Part shown: positions 50,114 to 58,485 of the stretch, one piece after another
Numbering within the stretch: position 1 is the stretch's first letter
How the letters are laid out: each line of letters starts with the position of its first letter
DNA from: Nocardia sp. CY41
GTDB taxonomy: Bacteria; Actinomycetota; Actinomycetes; Mycobacteriales; Mycobacteriaceae
Length of the DNA stretch: 64,000 nt
Direction: 5' to 3'
NCBI RefSeq assembly: GCF_009829325.1
Contig: NZ_VUOS01000026.1
Span: 91,185 to 155,184, forward strand
The notes under the pieces: generated by a model
The model's input: the letters and a program-made list of their open reading frames with translations, nothing else
What the model was told of the DNA's origin: nothing
The model's database searches: none
Position numbers and translations under genes: made by a program

Positions 50114-51109
50114 ATGAACGAGCTACCCACCGGACAGACCATCGAGAAGGCCGTCCTCCTCGCCGGCCGGGCGCCGTCGCTGCACAACAGCCAGCCCTGG
50201 CACTGGACCTTCGACGGCCACGCGCTACGGCTGTTCGCCGTGCCCGAACGCCGACTTCCGGCCACCGACACCGCCGGGCGCCAGATGCTGATCAGCTGCG
50301 GCATAGCACTGGGCTATCTCCGCGCGGCCATGGCCGCGGCGGGTTGGCGGATCCTCGTCGCACGCTTCCCGGACCCGAACCGGCGTACTCATCTGGCCAC
50401 GATCACGTTTCGACCGGCCGGCTTCGTGACCGAAGGGGACCGTGCCCGCGCCGACGCGATCCTGCGCAGGCACACCGACCGGCTGCCGTTCGCGGCGCCC
50501 GCCGGATGGTCTGATTTCGAAACCGTGTTGCGCAGCACCGTCGATCCCGCCGACGCCACCCTGACCGTGCTGCACGACGACAGCCGCCCCACGTTGGCCC
50601 GGGCATCGGAGATGAGCGCGTCGCTGCGCCGCTACGACCCTGGCTACCACGCCGAACTCCAGTGGTGGACAGGGCACGTCATCGCCGACGCAGGGGTACC
50701 CGAGGAAGCTCTGATCTCGGAGCAGGAACGGCAGCACGTGAGCGTGGGCCGCAAGTTCCCCACCGTCACCGGGGACCAGCCTGAGGAGGTCGCCGACGAC
50801 CATTCGGTCATTCTCGTCCTGTCCACCGGTGACGACACCGCCGAAGACCTCGTGCGCTGCGGCGAGGCGCTCTCCACGGTGCTCTTGGAATGCACCCTCG
50901 CCGGATACGCGACCTGCCCGCTCACCCACCTGACCGAAGTCCCGCAGAGCCGCGCCGCCGTCCGCACGCTGCTGGATGGCTCGGAGGTTCCACAAGTATT
51001 GGTTCGTGTCGGCTCGACACCCGCCACTGCCGAACACGCCCCTCAGACGCCGCGCCGCCCACTCGACGAGATCCTCGCCATGCCCGGGTCCGCGGAGCGG
51101 GCGGACTGA
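50114..51109 (+). CDS. Acg-family nitroreductase-like protein (copy 1)
   Basis: A 331-aa protein of the Acg family (relatives of mycobacterial Rv2032, Rv3127, Rv3131), a nitroreductase fold duplicated in one chain. It shows the FMN-like N-terminal motif AGRAPSLHNSQPWHW, RRHTDRLPF, and the late segment GEALSTVLLECTLAGYATCPLTHLTE. Acg itself is thought to bind or sequester FMN rather than reduce substrates. ATG 50114 is used. Members are hallmark DosR targets. It sits next to DosR-box-like sites, 11 kb from no other flavoprotein partner than the second copy. Confidence 0.85.
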   Translation: MNELPTGQTIEKAVLLAGRAPSLHNSQPWHWTFDGHALRLFAVPERRLPATDTAGRQMLISCGIALGYLRAAMAAAGWRILVARFPDPNRRTHLATITFRPAGFVTEGDRARADAILRRHTDRLPFAAPAGWSDFETVLRSTVDPADATLTVLHDDSRPTLARASEMSASLRRYDPGYHAELQWWTGHVIADAGVPEEALISEQERQHVSVGRKFPTVTGDQPEEVADDHSVILVLSTGDDTAEDLVRCGEALSTVLLECTLAGYATCPLTHLTEVPQSRAAVRTLLDGSEVPQVLVRVGSTPATAEHAPQTPRRPLDEILAMPGSAERAD

Positions 51110-51121
51110 GACCGCACCGGC

Positions 51122-51141
51122 AGCGGGACGTTCGACCCATG
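51122..51141. promoter_or_regulatory. DosR-box-like site, weak
   Basis: AGCGGGACGTTCGACCCATG contains GGGAC and ACCC halves around a TT centre. It precedes the small membrane-protein gene at 51198 by 56 bases. Only about 11 of 20 positions fit the consensus, so it is tentative. Confidence 0.4.
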
Positions 51142-51197
51142 CTTTCCGGGTAGCAGTACCCTCCCGTCGGCCGCACTGCCCGAGCAAGCTGTGTTCT

Positions 51198-51464
51198 ATG
51201 TCACCGCGTCTCATTCCCCGACGCCCGCCGGACGGGGAACCGGACCCGGAGGCCGTGCCCTTGGCGGTCCCCGCGGTGGTGCTCGCTTCGATCATGTTGC
51301 TCGGGATGCTCGTGGCGCTCGTCGTGATGCTTCCCGACTGGGCCCGCGACTACGGCGCGAGCCTGGTGTACTTCGGTGTCGTGGTCTATGCCGCTCTCGC
51401 GGTCCGGCTGTTGTGGTGGGGGGTGGCGATCCTGCGTGCCCGTATGCCGGAGACCGAGGAGTAG
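51198..51464 (+). CDS. Small two-helix membrane protein
   Basis: An 88-aa protein with a charged, Pro-rich N terminus and two membrane helices (VPAVVLASIMLLGMLVALVVML and LVYFGVVVYAALAVRLLWWGVAIL), ending in acidic PETEE. No family is recognised. It lies between the two Acg genes on the same strand, and a weak DosR-box-like site precedes it, so it may belong to the hypoxic response. Confidence 0.6.
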   Translation: MSPRLIPRRPPDGEPDPEAVPLAVPAVVLASIMLLGMLVALVVMLPDWARDYGASLVYFGVVVYAALAVRLLWWGVAILRARMPETEE

Positions 51465-51470
51465 GACGCC

Positions 51471-51602
51471 ATGAAGAACACCACCGTGGCGCCCGTACCA
51501 GCCCCCGAAGCCGCGACAGATACCAGAGGGACCAAGGACCTCGTATCACGGGCGGAACGCCCGTATCCCCTCGGAGCCGGAACGCGGAGGCTGGGAGCAT
51601 GA
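51471..51602 (+). CDS. Possible 43-aa small ORF
   Basis: The ORF starts 7 bases after the previous stop, with GAGGAG about 11 bases upstream. It ends TGA overlapping the next gene's ATG (ATGA). The peptide, starting MKNTTVAPVPAPEAATD, has no recognisable domain. A DosR-box-like site lies inside it, so it may be leader sequence rather than a gene. Confidence 0.3.
   Translation: MKNTTVAPVPAPEAATDTRGTKDLVSRAERPYPLGAGTRRLGA
51525..51544. promoter_or_regulatory. DosR-box-like site upstream of second Acg gene
   Basis: AGAGGGACCAAGGACCTCGT has the GGGAC-N-AA-N-G-N-CC skeleton of a DosR box, 55 bases before ATG 51599. About 11 of 20 positions fit. Confidence 0.45.
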
Positions 51603-52606
51603 CCGCGAACGATGAAGCACCCGCTCGCTCGGTACCCGAGCGCCGAGACCTCCTGGCTGCGCTGCGCCTCGCCTCCCGGGCTCCTTCGGTGCACAACACC
51701 CAGCCGTGGCGCTGGGTGTTCGACGGCACGCGCCTGCACCTGTACACCGACGCCGACCGCCTGCTGCCCTCCACCGACCCGCACGGCCGCCAACTGGTGA
51801 TCAGCTGCGGAGCCGTGCTGCATCACGCGCGCACCGCCTTCGCGGATCAGGGCTGGCACACCGACACCACGCGCGTACCCGACCGGCAGCGACCCGACCA
51901 TCTCGCGGTGATCGAATTCCGGCGCTGGCCCGACCCGCCCGAGGCCATCCACACCCGGGCGCTCGCCATCGACCGGCGCCGCACCGATCGGCTGCCGATG
52001 ACCGAACCGGCAGGCTTCGCCGACCTCCTCCCCCGGCTGCGGATGCTGACCTCACCACATGAGGTGGAACTCAGCGTGCTGGACGACAGCGCCCGGCCCC
52101 GGCTCGCCGCCGCGTCCGGGCAAGTCGGCGCACTACGCCGTCACGACCTGCTCTATCAAACCGAATTGGAATGGTGGGCAGGACATTCGGAGGCGCCCGA
52201 GGGCGTGCCCGCCTCCGCGCTGGTGTCGGACGCGGAACTCGCCCGAGTCGGAGTCGCGCGCGCGTTCCCTCCGGCCCCGCATGCGTCGCGACGCGCCCGA
52301 CTCGATGATCGAGCGCGACTGGTGGTGCTCGCGACCGAAGCGGACTCCGTGACGCAGTGGTTGCGCACCGGCGAAGCACTGTCGGCCGTGCTGCTGGAGT
52401 GCACGGCCGCAGGCCTGGCGACCTGTGCGCTGACCCACATCACCGAACTGCCCACCACCCGTGGGCTGCTCAGCAGCCTCGTTCCCCGGCCGGCGGTCTC
52501 GCAGGTACTTCTTCGGGTCGGCTCCGCGCCCGACGACACGGACACGATCCCGCCGACCCCCCGCCGACCGGTGACGGAAACCTTCACGGTCACGGCCGCC
52601 CACTGA
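51599..52606 (+). CDS. Acg-family nitroreductase-like protein (copy 2)
   Basis: A 335-aa paralogue of the protein at 50114. It has SRAPSVHNTQPWRWVFDG, the DRRRTDRLPM motif, LELEWW-like YQTELEWWAGHSEAPEGVP, and GEALSAVLLECTAAGLATCALTHITELP. ATG 51599 overlaps the stop of a tiny upstream ORF and has GGGAG nearby. Two Acg copies separated by a membrane protein, close to dosR, is a recurrent layout in Mycobacteriales. FMN binding is expected; the physiological role is not settled. Confidence 0.85.
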   Translation: MTANDEAPARSVPERRDLLAALRLASRAPSVHNTQPWRWVFDGTRLHLYTDADRLLPSTDPHGRQLVISCGAVLHHARTAFADQGWHTDTTRVPDRQRPDHLAVIEFRRWPDPPEAIHTRALAIDRRRTDRLPMTEPAGFADLLPRLRMLTSPHEVELSVLDDSARPRLAAASGQVGALRRHDLLYQTELEWWAGHSEAPEGVPASALVSDAELARVGVARAFPPAPHASRRARLDDRARLVVLATEADSVTQWLRTGEALSAVLLECTAAGLATCALTHITELPTTRGLLSSLVPRPAVSQVLLRVGSAPDDTDTIPPTPRRPVTETFTVTAAH

Positions 52607-52674
52607 ACCGCTGCCCCCTGCGGCGGTGCCCGGCAAGGCCCGCGCCAGTCGCACGACGAATCGAGGATGATGCG

Positions 52675-53559
52675 ATGGAATACCAGGTCGCACTGGTGGA
52701 GTCGGCACCGGAAACGGTGTTGCGGATGCCACGCGAACTCCGTCCCGACCCCAGCCTGCTCGGTGAGGACATCGCCGAGGGAATGCGGGAAGTGTCCCGG
52801 ATGGTCCGGTATGCCGGGTTGACCGCCAGCGGCGCCCCGACGATCACATTCCGCCACGATGTGCCCGAGGGCGAATCGGTGGCGGTGGAATTCGGCGTTC
52901 CCGTGGAGCCCGCGCCGAACTTGGGGCCGGGTTCCGGCGCGCAAGTGGTCGTCCTGCCGGGAACCCTTGTCGCCCGCACCTGCCATCGCGGTAGCTATCG
53001 CGACCTCGGCGCGGCCTACCAGGCGCTGCGGGAGTGGATGCGCGACGGCGGCTATCGGCCGATCGGTCCGCCCACCGAGGCCTATCTGATCGGTCCGGAC
53101 GAGGTCACCGACCCGCGTCGGCTGCTCACCGAGATCCGATTGCCGGTCGCCCCGGCAGCGACTGTCGCGATCCATCTCGACGCCCCGTTCGAGGACACGG
53201 TGCACAGGACCCGGGAAGCCTTACGGTGTGCCGGACTCACGGTGCTCGCCGAAGTCGACCTTCAGTCCACCCTGCGCGAGCAGATCGGCGAGCAGATCGA
53301 GGACTACTCGATGCTCGTCGTCTGCGACCCCGAGCTGACCTACCGCGCACTGCTGACAGATCGGCATGCGGGCGCGACGTTCTCGTGCGGTGTCGTGGTG
53401 CGCTCGGCCGATGCCGGCACGCTGGTCGAGGCCGCCGATCCCGAACTGCTGGTCTGTGTCACCGCTCAATCGGGGCTGCGGTCGCTCGCGGGCGACATGC
53501 GGCGGCGGCTCGCCGCGGCATTGAGCGGTCTTCGCGACTCGGCGCCCGCGCCGACGTGA
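52675..53559 (+). CDS. GyrI-like effector-binding domain fused to DUF302
   Basis: A 294-aa protein. Residues ~1-150 are a GyrI/AraC-effector-binding-like domain (YQVALVESAPETVLRMPR, VVVLPGTLVARTCHRGSYRDLGAAYQALREWM, then EAYLIGPDEVTDPRRLLTEIRLPV). Residues ~160-290 are a DUF302 domain (TVHRTREALRCAGLTVLAEVDLQSTLREQIGEQIEDYSMLVVCDPELTYRALL). It probably binds a small hydrophobic ligand. The first domain lacks a DNA-binding partner, so it is not a regulator by itself. ATG 52675 has weak GAGGATG upstream. Confidence 0.78.
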   Translation: MEYQVALVESAPETVLRMPRELRPDPSLLGEDIAEGMREVSRMVRYAGLTASGAPTITFRHDVPEGESVAVEFGVPVEPAPNLGPGSGAQVVVLPGTLVARTCHRGSYRDLGAAYQALREWMRDGGYRPIGPPTEAYLIGPDEVTDPRRLLTEIRLPVAPAATVAIHLDAPFEDTVHRTREALRCAGLTVLAEVDLQSTLREQIGEQIEDYSMLVVCDPELTYRALLTDRHAGATFSCGVVVRSADAGTLVEAADPELLVCVTAQSGLRSLAGDMRRRLAAALSGLRDSAPAPT

Positions 53560-53675
53560 TCGGCCTCGGTGTGACCATGGTCCCGGCGGTGCGGGTACGA
53601 CGCCTCTCACCGGTCCGGGACCGGACGAGAAGTCTCGTCGATATCAACCACGATCCATCGTGAAAGGCACACGTC

Positions 53676-54332
53676 ATGAGCTACCACCGCGACCCTCTCG
53701 CACCCGCGGTGCACACCGCGCACGAGTGGCTGCGCACGCTGACCGACGGACTGGCCACCGAAGACCGGGCCTTCGCGCACCGTGCCCTACGGGCTTGGCT
53801 GCACACCGTGCGTGACCGCATCGGTGTCAACGCGGCCGCGCACCTGAGCGCCCAGCTGCCCGAACTGCTGCGCGGGATCTTCTACGAGGGCTGGGTGCCC
53901 GCGCACGTTCCCGTCGCGCACGACGTGCCCTCGTTCATCGATCAGTTCGCGCAGGAAGCAGGCGTGTCCCGGGACGAGGCCTACGCCTTGGCGGGCGCGG
54001 TGACCGATGCGCTGGCCGATCTGTTCTCGCCAGGGCAACTCGATCACGTCTTCGCGCTGCTGCCGGAGGATCTGCGCGCGGTATTGCGCGGAAGCGACCT
54101 CGCGGGGCCGTTGCAGGACGCGGCGCCGGTGGCGCAGCCGGAATCTTCTCGGCTCGACGAAGTCGACGCCCGGCTCCAGGCGCTCACCGACGCGGTGGCG
54201 GTCCTGGCCCACAGCCTCGAAGGACTTTCCGGTGGCGCGCCGGCCGACTCCGCGCAGGTATCGGCCGCCCAGCAGATCCACCGGATCCTCATCGGCGAAG
54301 GACTCACCCGCTCCGACGCGACGACACCCTGA
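53676..54332 (+). CDS. DUF2267 family protein
   Basis: A 218-aa soluble protein. Residues ~10-140 form the DUF2267 domain: AHEWLRTLTDGLATEDRAFAHRALRAWLHTVRDRIGVNAAAHLSAQLPELLRGIFYEGW, then SRDEAYALAGAVTDALADLFSPGQLDHVFALLPEDLRAVL. A C-terminal predicted coiled coil (LDEVDARLQALTDAVAVLAHSLEGL) follows. ATG 53676 with GAAAGG upstream. DUF2267 proteins are frequent members of DosR-type regulons; biochemical role unknown. Confidence 0.8.
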   Translation: MSYHRDPLAPAVHTAHEWLRTLTDGLATEDRAFAHRALRAWLHTVRDRIGVNAAAHLSAQLPELLRGIFYEGWVPAHVPVAHDVPSFIDQFAQEAGVSRDEAYALAGAVTDALADLFSPGQLDHVFALLPEDLRAVLRGSDLAGPLQDAAPVAQPESSRLDEVDARLQALTDAVAVLAHSLEGLSGGAPADSAQVSAAQQIHRILIGEGLTRSDATTP

Positions 54333-54441
54333 CCGATCGCTGCCGGCTTCGCCCGGTCTCGCCCCGACACGCCGCACGTCCAGCTCCCCGCAGCGTGCGC
54401 CGGTGAGGTGACCACGCCCGTGCGAACCGGTGGCCGCGCGG

Positions 54442-54461
54442 GAAAGGACTTTGGTCCGTAC
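54442..54461 (+). promoter_or_regulatory. DosR-box-like site upstream of dosR
   Basis: GAAAGGACTTTGGTCCGTAC matches the core GGACT-TT-NGTCC of the DosR box, 60 bases before dosR. It points to autoregulation of dosR-dosS. Confidence 0.7.
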
Positions 54462-54520
54462 CGGGCGACGCGCCCGATGCGTAGTGTCGACCCCACACCT
54501 GCTCCCGGATTGGACACTCG

Positions 54521-55177
54521 ATGATCACGGTGTTTCTGGTCGACGATCACGAAATCGTCCGCCGCGGCCTCGCCGACCTGCTCTCCGGCGACCCGGAACT
54601 CTCCGTGGTCGGCGAAGCCGGGAATGTCGCCCAAGCCCTCGCCCGCATCCCCGCGCTCCGGCCGGACGTCGCCGTCCTCGACGTGCGCCTGCCCGACGGC
54701 AACGGCATCGAACTGTGCCGCGAACTGCTGTCCAGGCTCGATGATCTGCGCTGCCTGATCCTCACCTCGTTCACCGACGAACAGGCGATGCTGGACGCGA
54801 TCCTGGCCGGAGCCAGCGGCTATGTGGTCAAGGACATCAAGGGCATGGAGCTGGCCGAAGCCATCAAGGAGGTCGGCGCGGGGCGTTCGCTGCTGGACAA
54901 CCGCGCAGCGGCTGCGTTGATGCAGCGTCTGCGCGCCAACACCCACCACGACGGTCCGCTGGCCGCGCTCACCGACCAGGAACGCAGACTTCTCGATCTG
55001 CTCGGCGAAGGACTGACCAACCGCCAGATCGCTCAGCGCATGTTCCTCGCCGAGAAGACGGTGAAGAACTACGTATCCCGCCTGCTGGCCAAGCTCGGCC
55101 TGGAACGGCGCACCCAGGCGGCGGTCTACGCGTCCAAACTCCGGTCCCGGCCGTCCGGCTCCACCCTCGACTTCTGA
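54521..55177 (+). CDS. dosR: Hypoxia/redox response regulator DosR (DevR)
   Basis: A 218-aa NarL-family response regulator. Receiver residues are Asp8-Asp9, phosphorylation site Asp54 (AVLDVRLPDG), Thr82 and Lys104. The LuxR HTH (about 148-212) has DNA-contacting Lys179, Lys182 and Asn183 at exactly the positions known for tuberculosis DosR. It activates dormancy genes under hypoxia, nitric oxide or carbon monoxide. ATG 54521 has only a weak ribosome site. It is followed after 123 bases by the cognate kinase gene. Confidence 0.93.
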   Translation: MITVFLVDDHEIVRRGLADLLSGDPELSVVGEAGNVAQALARIPALRPDVAVLDVRLPDGNGIELCRELLSRLDDLRCLILTSFTDEQAMLDAILAGASGYVVKDIKGMELAEAIKEVGAGRSLLDNRAAAALMQRLRANTHHDGPLAALTDQERRLLDLLGEGLTNRQIAQRMFLAEKTVKNYVSRLLAKLGLERRTQAAVYASKLRSRPSGSTLDF

Positions 55178-55300
55178 CCGTCGACGCGGGCTGTTCGGCG
55201 CGTGGCCGGGTTCGGGCCGGTTCGATGCCGTGAAACACCGCGCATCGTTCCCCGCGCTGTCGGCGTTCATTTCCGGAACCGGGTGAAATATTCTGGAGCC

Positions 55301-57073
55301 ATGGCGAGCAGTCGCGCTGACGGCGTTCCGGGAGCAGCGGAGACGACTGATTACGCGTCGGCCGATGCCTATTCGGTGCGCGATACGCTCTCGCAGTTAC
55401 GGCTGCGCGAACTGCTCGGCGAGGTCAAGGATCGCATCGAGCAGATCATCGACGCCCGCGATCGCATGGACGGCCTGATCGAGGCCATGCTTACCGTCAC
55501 CTCCGGCCTCGACCTGGACCGCACCTTGCGCACCATCGTGCACACCGCGATCTCCCTGGTCGAGGCCCGCTACGGCGCCCTCGGCGTCCGCGGCCACGAC
55601 CAGCAGCTCACCCAGTTCATCTACGAGGGCATCGACGAACCCACTCGCGAGCAGATCGGCGACCTACCCCAAGGCCACGGCGTACTCGGCCTGTTGTTCA
55701 GCCAGCCCAAACCCATCCGCCTGGACAACCTCGCCGATCACCCCTGCTCGGTCGGATTCCCCGCCCATCATCCACCGATGCGCACCTTTCTCGGCGTGCC
55801 CGTCCGCATCCGCGACGAGGTCTTCGGCAACCTGTATCTCACCGAGAAAGCAGGCGGGCAACCGTTCACCGAGGACGACGAAGTCATCGTCCGCGCCCTG
55901 GCCGCCGCCGCGGGCATCGCGATCGACAACGCACACCTCTACGAATCCGCCCGCACCCGCCAAGCCTGGATCGAAGCCACCCGCGACATCACCACCGAAT
56001 TCCTCGCAGGCACCCCCTCCGACCGCGTCCTGAACCACCTGGTCGAAGCCACACAACGGCTCACCGGCTCCGAGCGGACCTTCCTTGCGGTCGTCCCGGA
56101 CCCCGACAGCCCGCCCGAAGAGATCACCGAACTTCTGATCACGCACGCCGCGGGCGCCCCGCAGGACCAAGGCCTGCTCCAGCTCCCATTGGGCGACACG
56201 ACGATCGGCCAGGCGTTCCGGCAGCGCTCGCCCCAGCGGGTGGACGACGCGCGCCGCGCCGATCTCGGCAAGATCTTCCCCGATGCCGGGCCCGCCCTCG
56301 TGCTGCCCATGCAGACCTCCGACTCGACGGTGGGCGTACTGGTGGCGTTGCGCACGGCCGATTCCGCGCCCTACGACGACGAGATCCTCGCATTGACCGC
56401 CGCCTTCACCGACCAGGCGGCGCTGGCGATGCAACTGGCCGACGCGCAACAACGCATGCGGGAACTCGACATCCTCTCCGACCGCGACCGCATCGCCCGC
56501 GACCTGCACGATCACGTCATCCAACGCCTGTTCGCCGTCGGGCTCAGCCTGCAAGGCGCCGTACCCCGCACCCGCGTCCCCGAAGTGCGCGAACGCGTCA
56601 ACGAGGCGATCAACGACCTGCAAGACGTCGTCCAGGAGATCCGCACCTCCATCTTCGACCTGCACGGCGGCGACGGCCACAGCACGCGAGTACGCCAGCG
56701 CATCGAAGAAGCCATCCGGCAACAGGCCGCCCCCAGCGACCTCCGCACCTCCGTGCGCATCAGCGGACCGCTGTCGGTGATCGATCCGGAACTGGCCGAC
56801 CACGCCGAAGCCGTCGTCCGCGAAGCGGTCAGCAACGCCGTGCGCCACTCCGGCGCCGACGCCGTCTCGATCGAAGTCACGGTGGCCGACGACCTCACTG
56901 TCGTCGTCGAAGACGACGGATGCGGCATGCCCACCGACGTCACCCCGAGCGGTCTGACGAATCTGGCCCGGCGTGCCGAAGAGGCGGCGGGCACATTCAC
57001 CGTCACGGCCGCTACCGGGCCGGACGGGAGCCCCGCGGGCACCCGGCTGTGCTGGCAAGTGCCGTTGCGCTGA
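55301..57073 (+). CDS. dosS: Heme-sensor histidine kinase DosS/DosT (DevS)
   Basis: A 590-aa cytoplasmic kinase. GAF-A (about 60-210) contains the heme-pocket motif GFPAHHPPMRTFLGVPV, with His157 aligning to the heme ligand of DosS. GAF-B spans about 230-385. A HisKA_3 domain has the phosphorylated His403 in RDLHDHVIQRLF (DosS His395 plus the 8-residue offset). The HATPase region has EAVSNAVRHSGA and DDGCGM. It senses O2, NO and CO or redox state and phosphorylates DosR. ATG 55301 is chosen. Confidence 0.93.
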   Translation: MASSRADGVPGAAETTDYASADAYSVRDTLSQLRLRELLGEVKDRIEQIIDARDRMDGLIEAMLTVTSGLDLDRTLRTIVHTAISLVEARYGALGVRGHDQQLTQFIYEGIDEPTREQIGDLPQGHGVLGLLFSQPKPIRLDNLADHPCSVGFPAHHPPMRTFLGVPVRIRDEVFGNLYLTEKAGGQPFTEDDEVIVRALAAAAGIAIDNAHLYESARTRQAWIEATRDITTEFLAGTPSDRVLNHLVEATQRLTGSERTFLAVVPDPDSPPEEITELLITHAAGAPQDQGLLQLPLGDTTIGQAFRQRSPQRVDDARRADLGKIFPDAGPALVLPMQTSDSTVGVLVALRTADSAPYDDEILALTAAFTDQAALAMQLADAQQRMRELDILSDRDRIARDLHDHVIQRLFAVGLSLQGAVPRTRVPEVRERVNEAINDLQDVVQEIRTSIFDLHGGDGHSTRVRQRIEEAIRQQAAPSDLRTSVRISGPLSVIDPELADHAEAVVREAVSNAVRHSGADAVSIEVTVADDLTVVVEDDGCGMPTDVTPSGLTNLARRAEEAAGTFTVTAATGPDGSPAGTRLCWQVPLR

Positions 57074-57121
57074 CCTCGAAGCCTCGCGTGAGGCTCAACT
57101 GTCGTCGAGCGAGGAGCGGCC

Positions 57122-57376
57122 ATGGCGGAGGATTCGGGCCAGTGGGGTGGGGAACTGTGGGCAGCAGCCGACCTCGTGACCCCGATGGCGATTCGGGTGG
57201 CGGCGACGTTGCGGCTCGCCGACCACATCGCCGCGGGAAGACAGACCACCGGTGCGCTGGCCGCGGTGGTGGACGCGGACCGGGACGCGCTGGGGCGCCT
57301 CCTCGACCATCTGGTGACCGCCGGAGTGCTGTCGCGTGCGGGCACCGGCGGGTACACCTTGACGGGGTTCCGGTAG
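57122..57376 (+). pseudogene. O-methyltransferase N-terminal fragment, cut by transposon
   Basis: Residues 1-80 (ELWAAADLVTPMAIRVAATLRLADHIAAGRQTTGALAAVVDADRDALGRLLDHLVTAGVLSRAGTGGYTLT) form the dimerisation/winged-helix domain of an AcnR/O-methyltransferase-type SAM enzyme of about 340 residues. The SAM-binding domain is missing. The frame runs 3-4 codons into the transposon inverted repeat at 57364 and stops. No continuation occurs to the right of the element. Confidence 0.8.
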
Positions 57377-57403
57377 TAATCGCGCGAAAAACAACGAAGT
57401 TGC
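57364..57403 (+). repeat. Left 40-bp terminal inverted repeat
   Basis: Outer bases GGGGTTCCGGTAGTAATCGC; ends GAAGTTGC at 57403. It is identical to the complement of 58446-58485 over all 40 bases. Confidence 0.95.
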
Positions 57404-57656
57404 CTTGACCAGCCGCGATGGCGGGTGTCAGTAACCGGGGTCGCCGACTGGCGAATTTCGGGCGGATAGTGCGTCACGAACGTAGAGAGGGGCTGGAGAT
57501 GTAGGAGAAACTTCTCGAAGCGGTGCTGCGTGAGAGATGGAGGATGCTCGGCCCTCCAGCGTCGCCCTGCACGAGGGAGGCGCTAAACCACCTTCTGCTG
57601 CGTTAGCTGACGACTGTCGTGGTGAGCGATGAGGGAAAAGGCGTCCGACTGAGGCG

Positions 57657-58345
57657 TCAGTGAGATTCCCCTGGGCCACCCGACTGGCGTAGCTGCTGGT
57701 CAGTGTCCGCGCCGAGACCCCGCACGAACCCCAGCTTCTCGACCTCGTTGCGCACCGCGGCCGCAGACGCCTCCACCGGGCCGGTGGACAACCACCGCAA
57801 CCGTGACATCCGGATCGAAGCATCGGTGACCAGCAGCGCGTCCAGCTCGGCGCAGCGTTGCGGAGTCAGCTCGTGCGCGAGCCGATCGTAGGTTTCCTGT
57901 TGCGCCTGCTCACGCGCGTGCACGACGCGGCGAACCATGGTGTCGGGGCTGGGCCGGATCACCCGCGCCGAGATCAGATACTCACACCCCAACCGGAACA
58001 ACAGCGACGGCGAATCATGCTCCATCGCCCGCGCCAACAAGAACTCGTTCAGCTCCTTCAACTCCATCGCTCCCGCCGGGCGCCAGCCCAGATACTGGGC
58101 ACCAGGCGCAGATGCTCGGTCCGTCTGCGCGCGCCGACCGTACGAACGGATCAGGGACGCATCGACTTTCAGCTGATCCGCCAACCGCGCCACCACCACC
58201 GGTGGCCGGTCCACGCCCCCGCACTGGCGCGATGAACGCGATATCGGCCGGAGTCAACGTGAAGAGCCGGAACAACTCCTCGGCTGACCTCCGGAAACTC
58301 CCGCAGACGCACCAACTCCTCGTCCGCGAACACCCGCGTCGCCAC
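57657..58345 (-). pseudogene. Tn3 transposase N-terminal (DUF4158) remnant
   Basis: The minus strand encodes, in three frames, VATRVFADEELVRLREFPE, then EELFRLFTLTPADIAFIAPVRGRG, then PPVVVARLADQLKVDASLI and about 170 more residues ending GFVRGLGAD. This order is that of the DUF4158 domain at the N terminus of Tn3-type transposases. At least two frameshifts interrupt it, and the catalytic domain (about 700 residues) is absent. The enzyme is dead, so movement would need a helper. Confidence 0.75.
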
Positions 58346-58445
58346 GAAACCCAGCCTCCACCACGCCGCCCAACCTCACCGGCAGCCAAGCCAAGCACCA
58401 AACATGCTGCCCCGCAGCCCAAACCAGCCATCACCGCTGGTCCAA

Positions 58446-58485
58446 GCAACTTCGTTGTTTTTCGCGCGATTACTACCGGAACCCC
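58446..58485 (-). repeat. Right 40-bp terminal inverted repeat
   Basis: Reads GCAACTTCG inward to outward and finishes CCGGAACCCC at 58485 on the + strand. It is a perfect inverted copy of 57364-57403. Confidence 0.95.

Larger units (their letters stand above)
57364..58485. mobile_element. Tn3-family remnant with 40-bp terminal inverted repeats
   Basis: A 1122-bp element is bounded by identical 40-bp inverted repeats that begin GGGG, as Tn3-family ends do. Similarity between the ends continues for about 10 bases further in. Inside is a decayed N-terminal part of a Tn3-type transposase on the minus strand and about 250 bases of sequence I do not recognise. The flanks are TTGAC on the left and GCATC on the right, so no 5-bp target duplication exists. 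The left neighbour is chromosomal, the right neighbour plasmid-like. Confidence 0.85.

Noticed and set aside
53600..53650. DosR-box-like GGGACC upstream of the DUF2267 gene
   Set aside because: The central W-W and right half do not fit; GGTCCGGGACC there is better explained by GC-rich chance symmetry.
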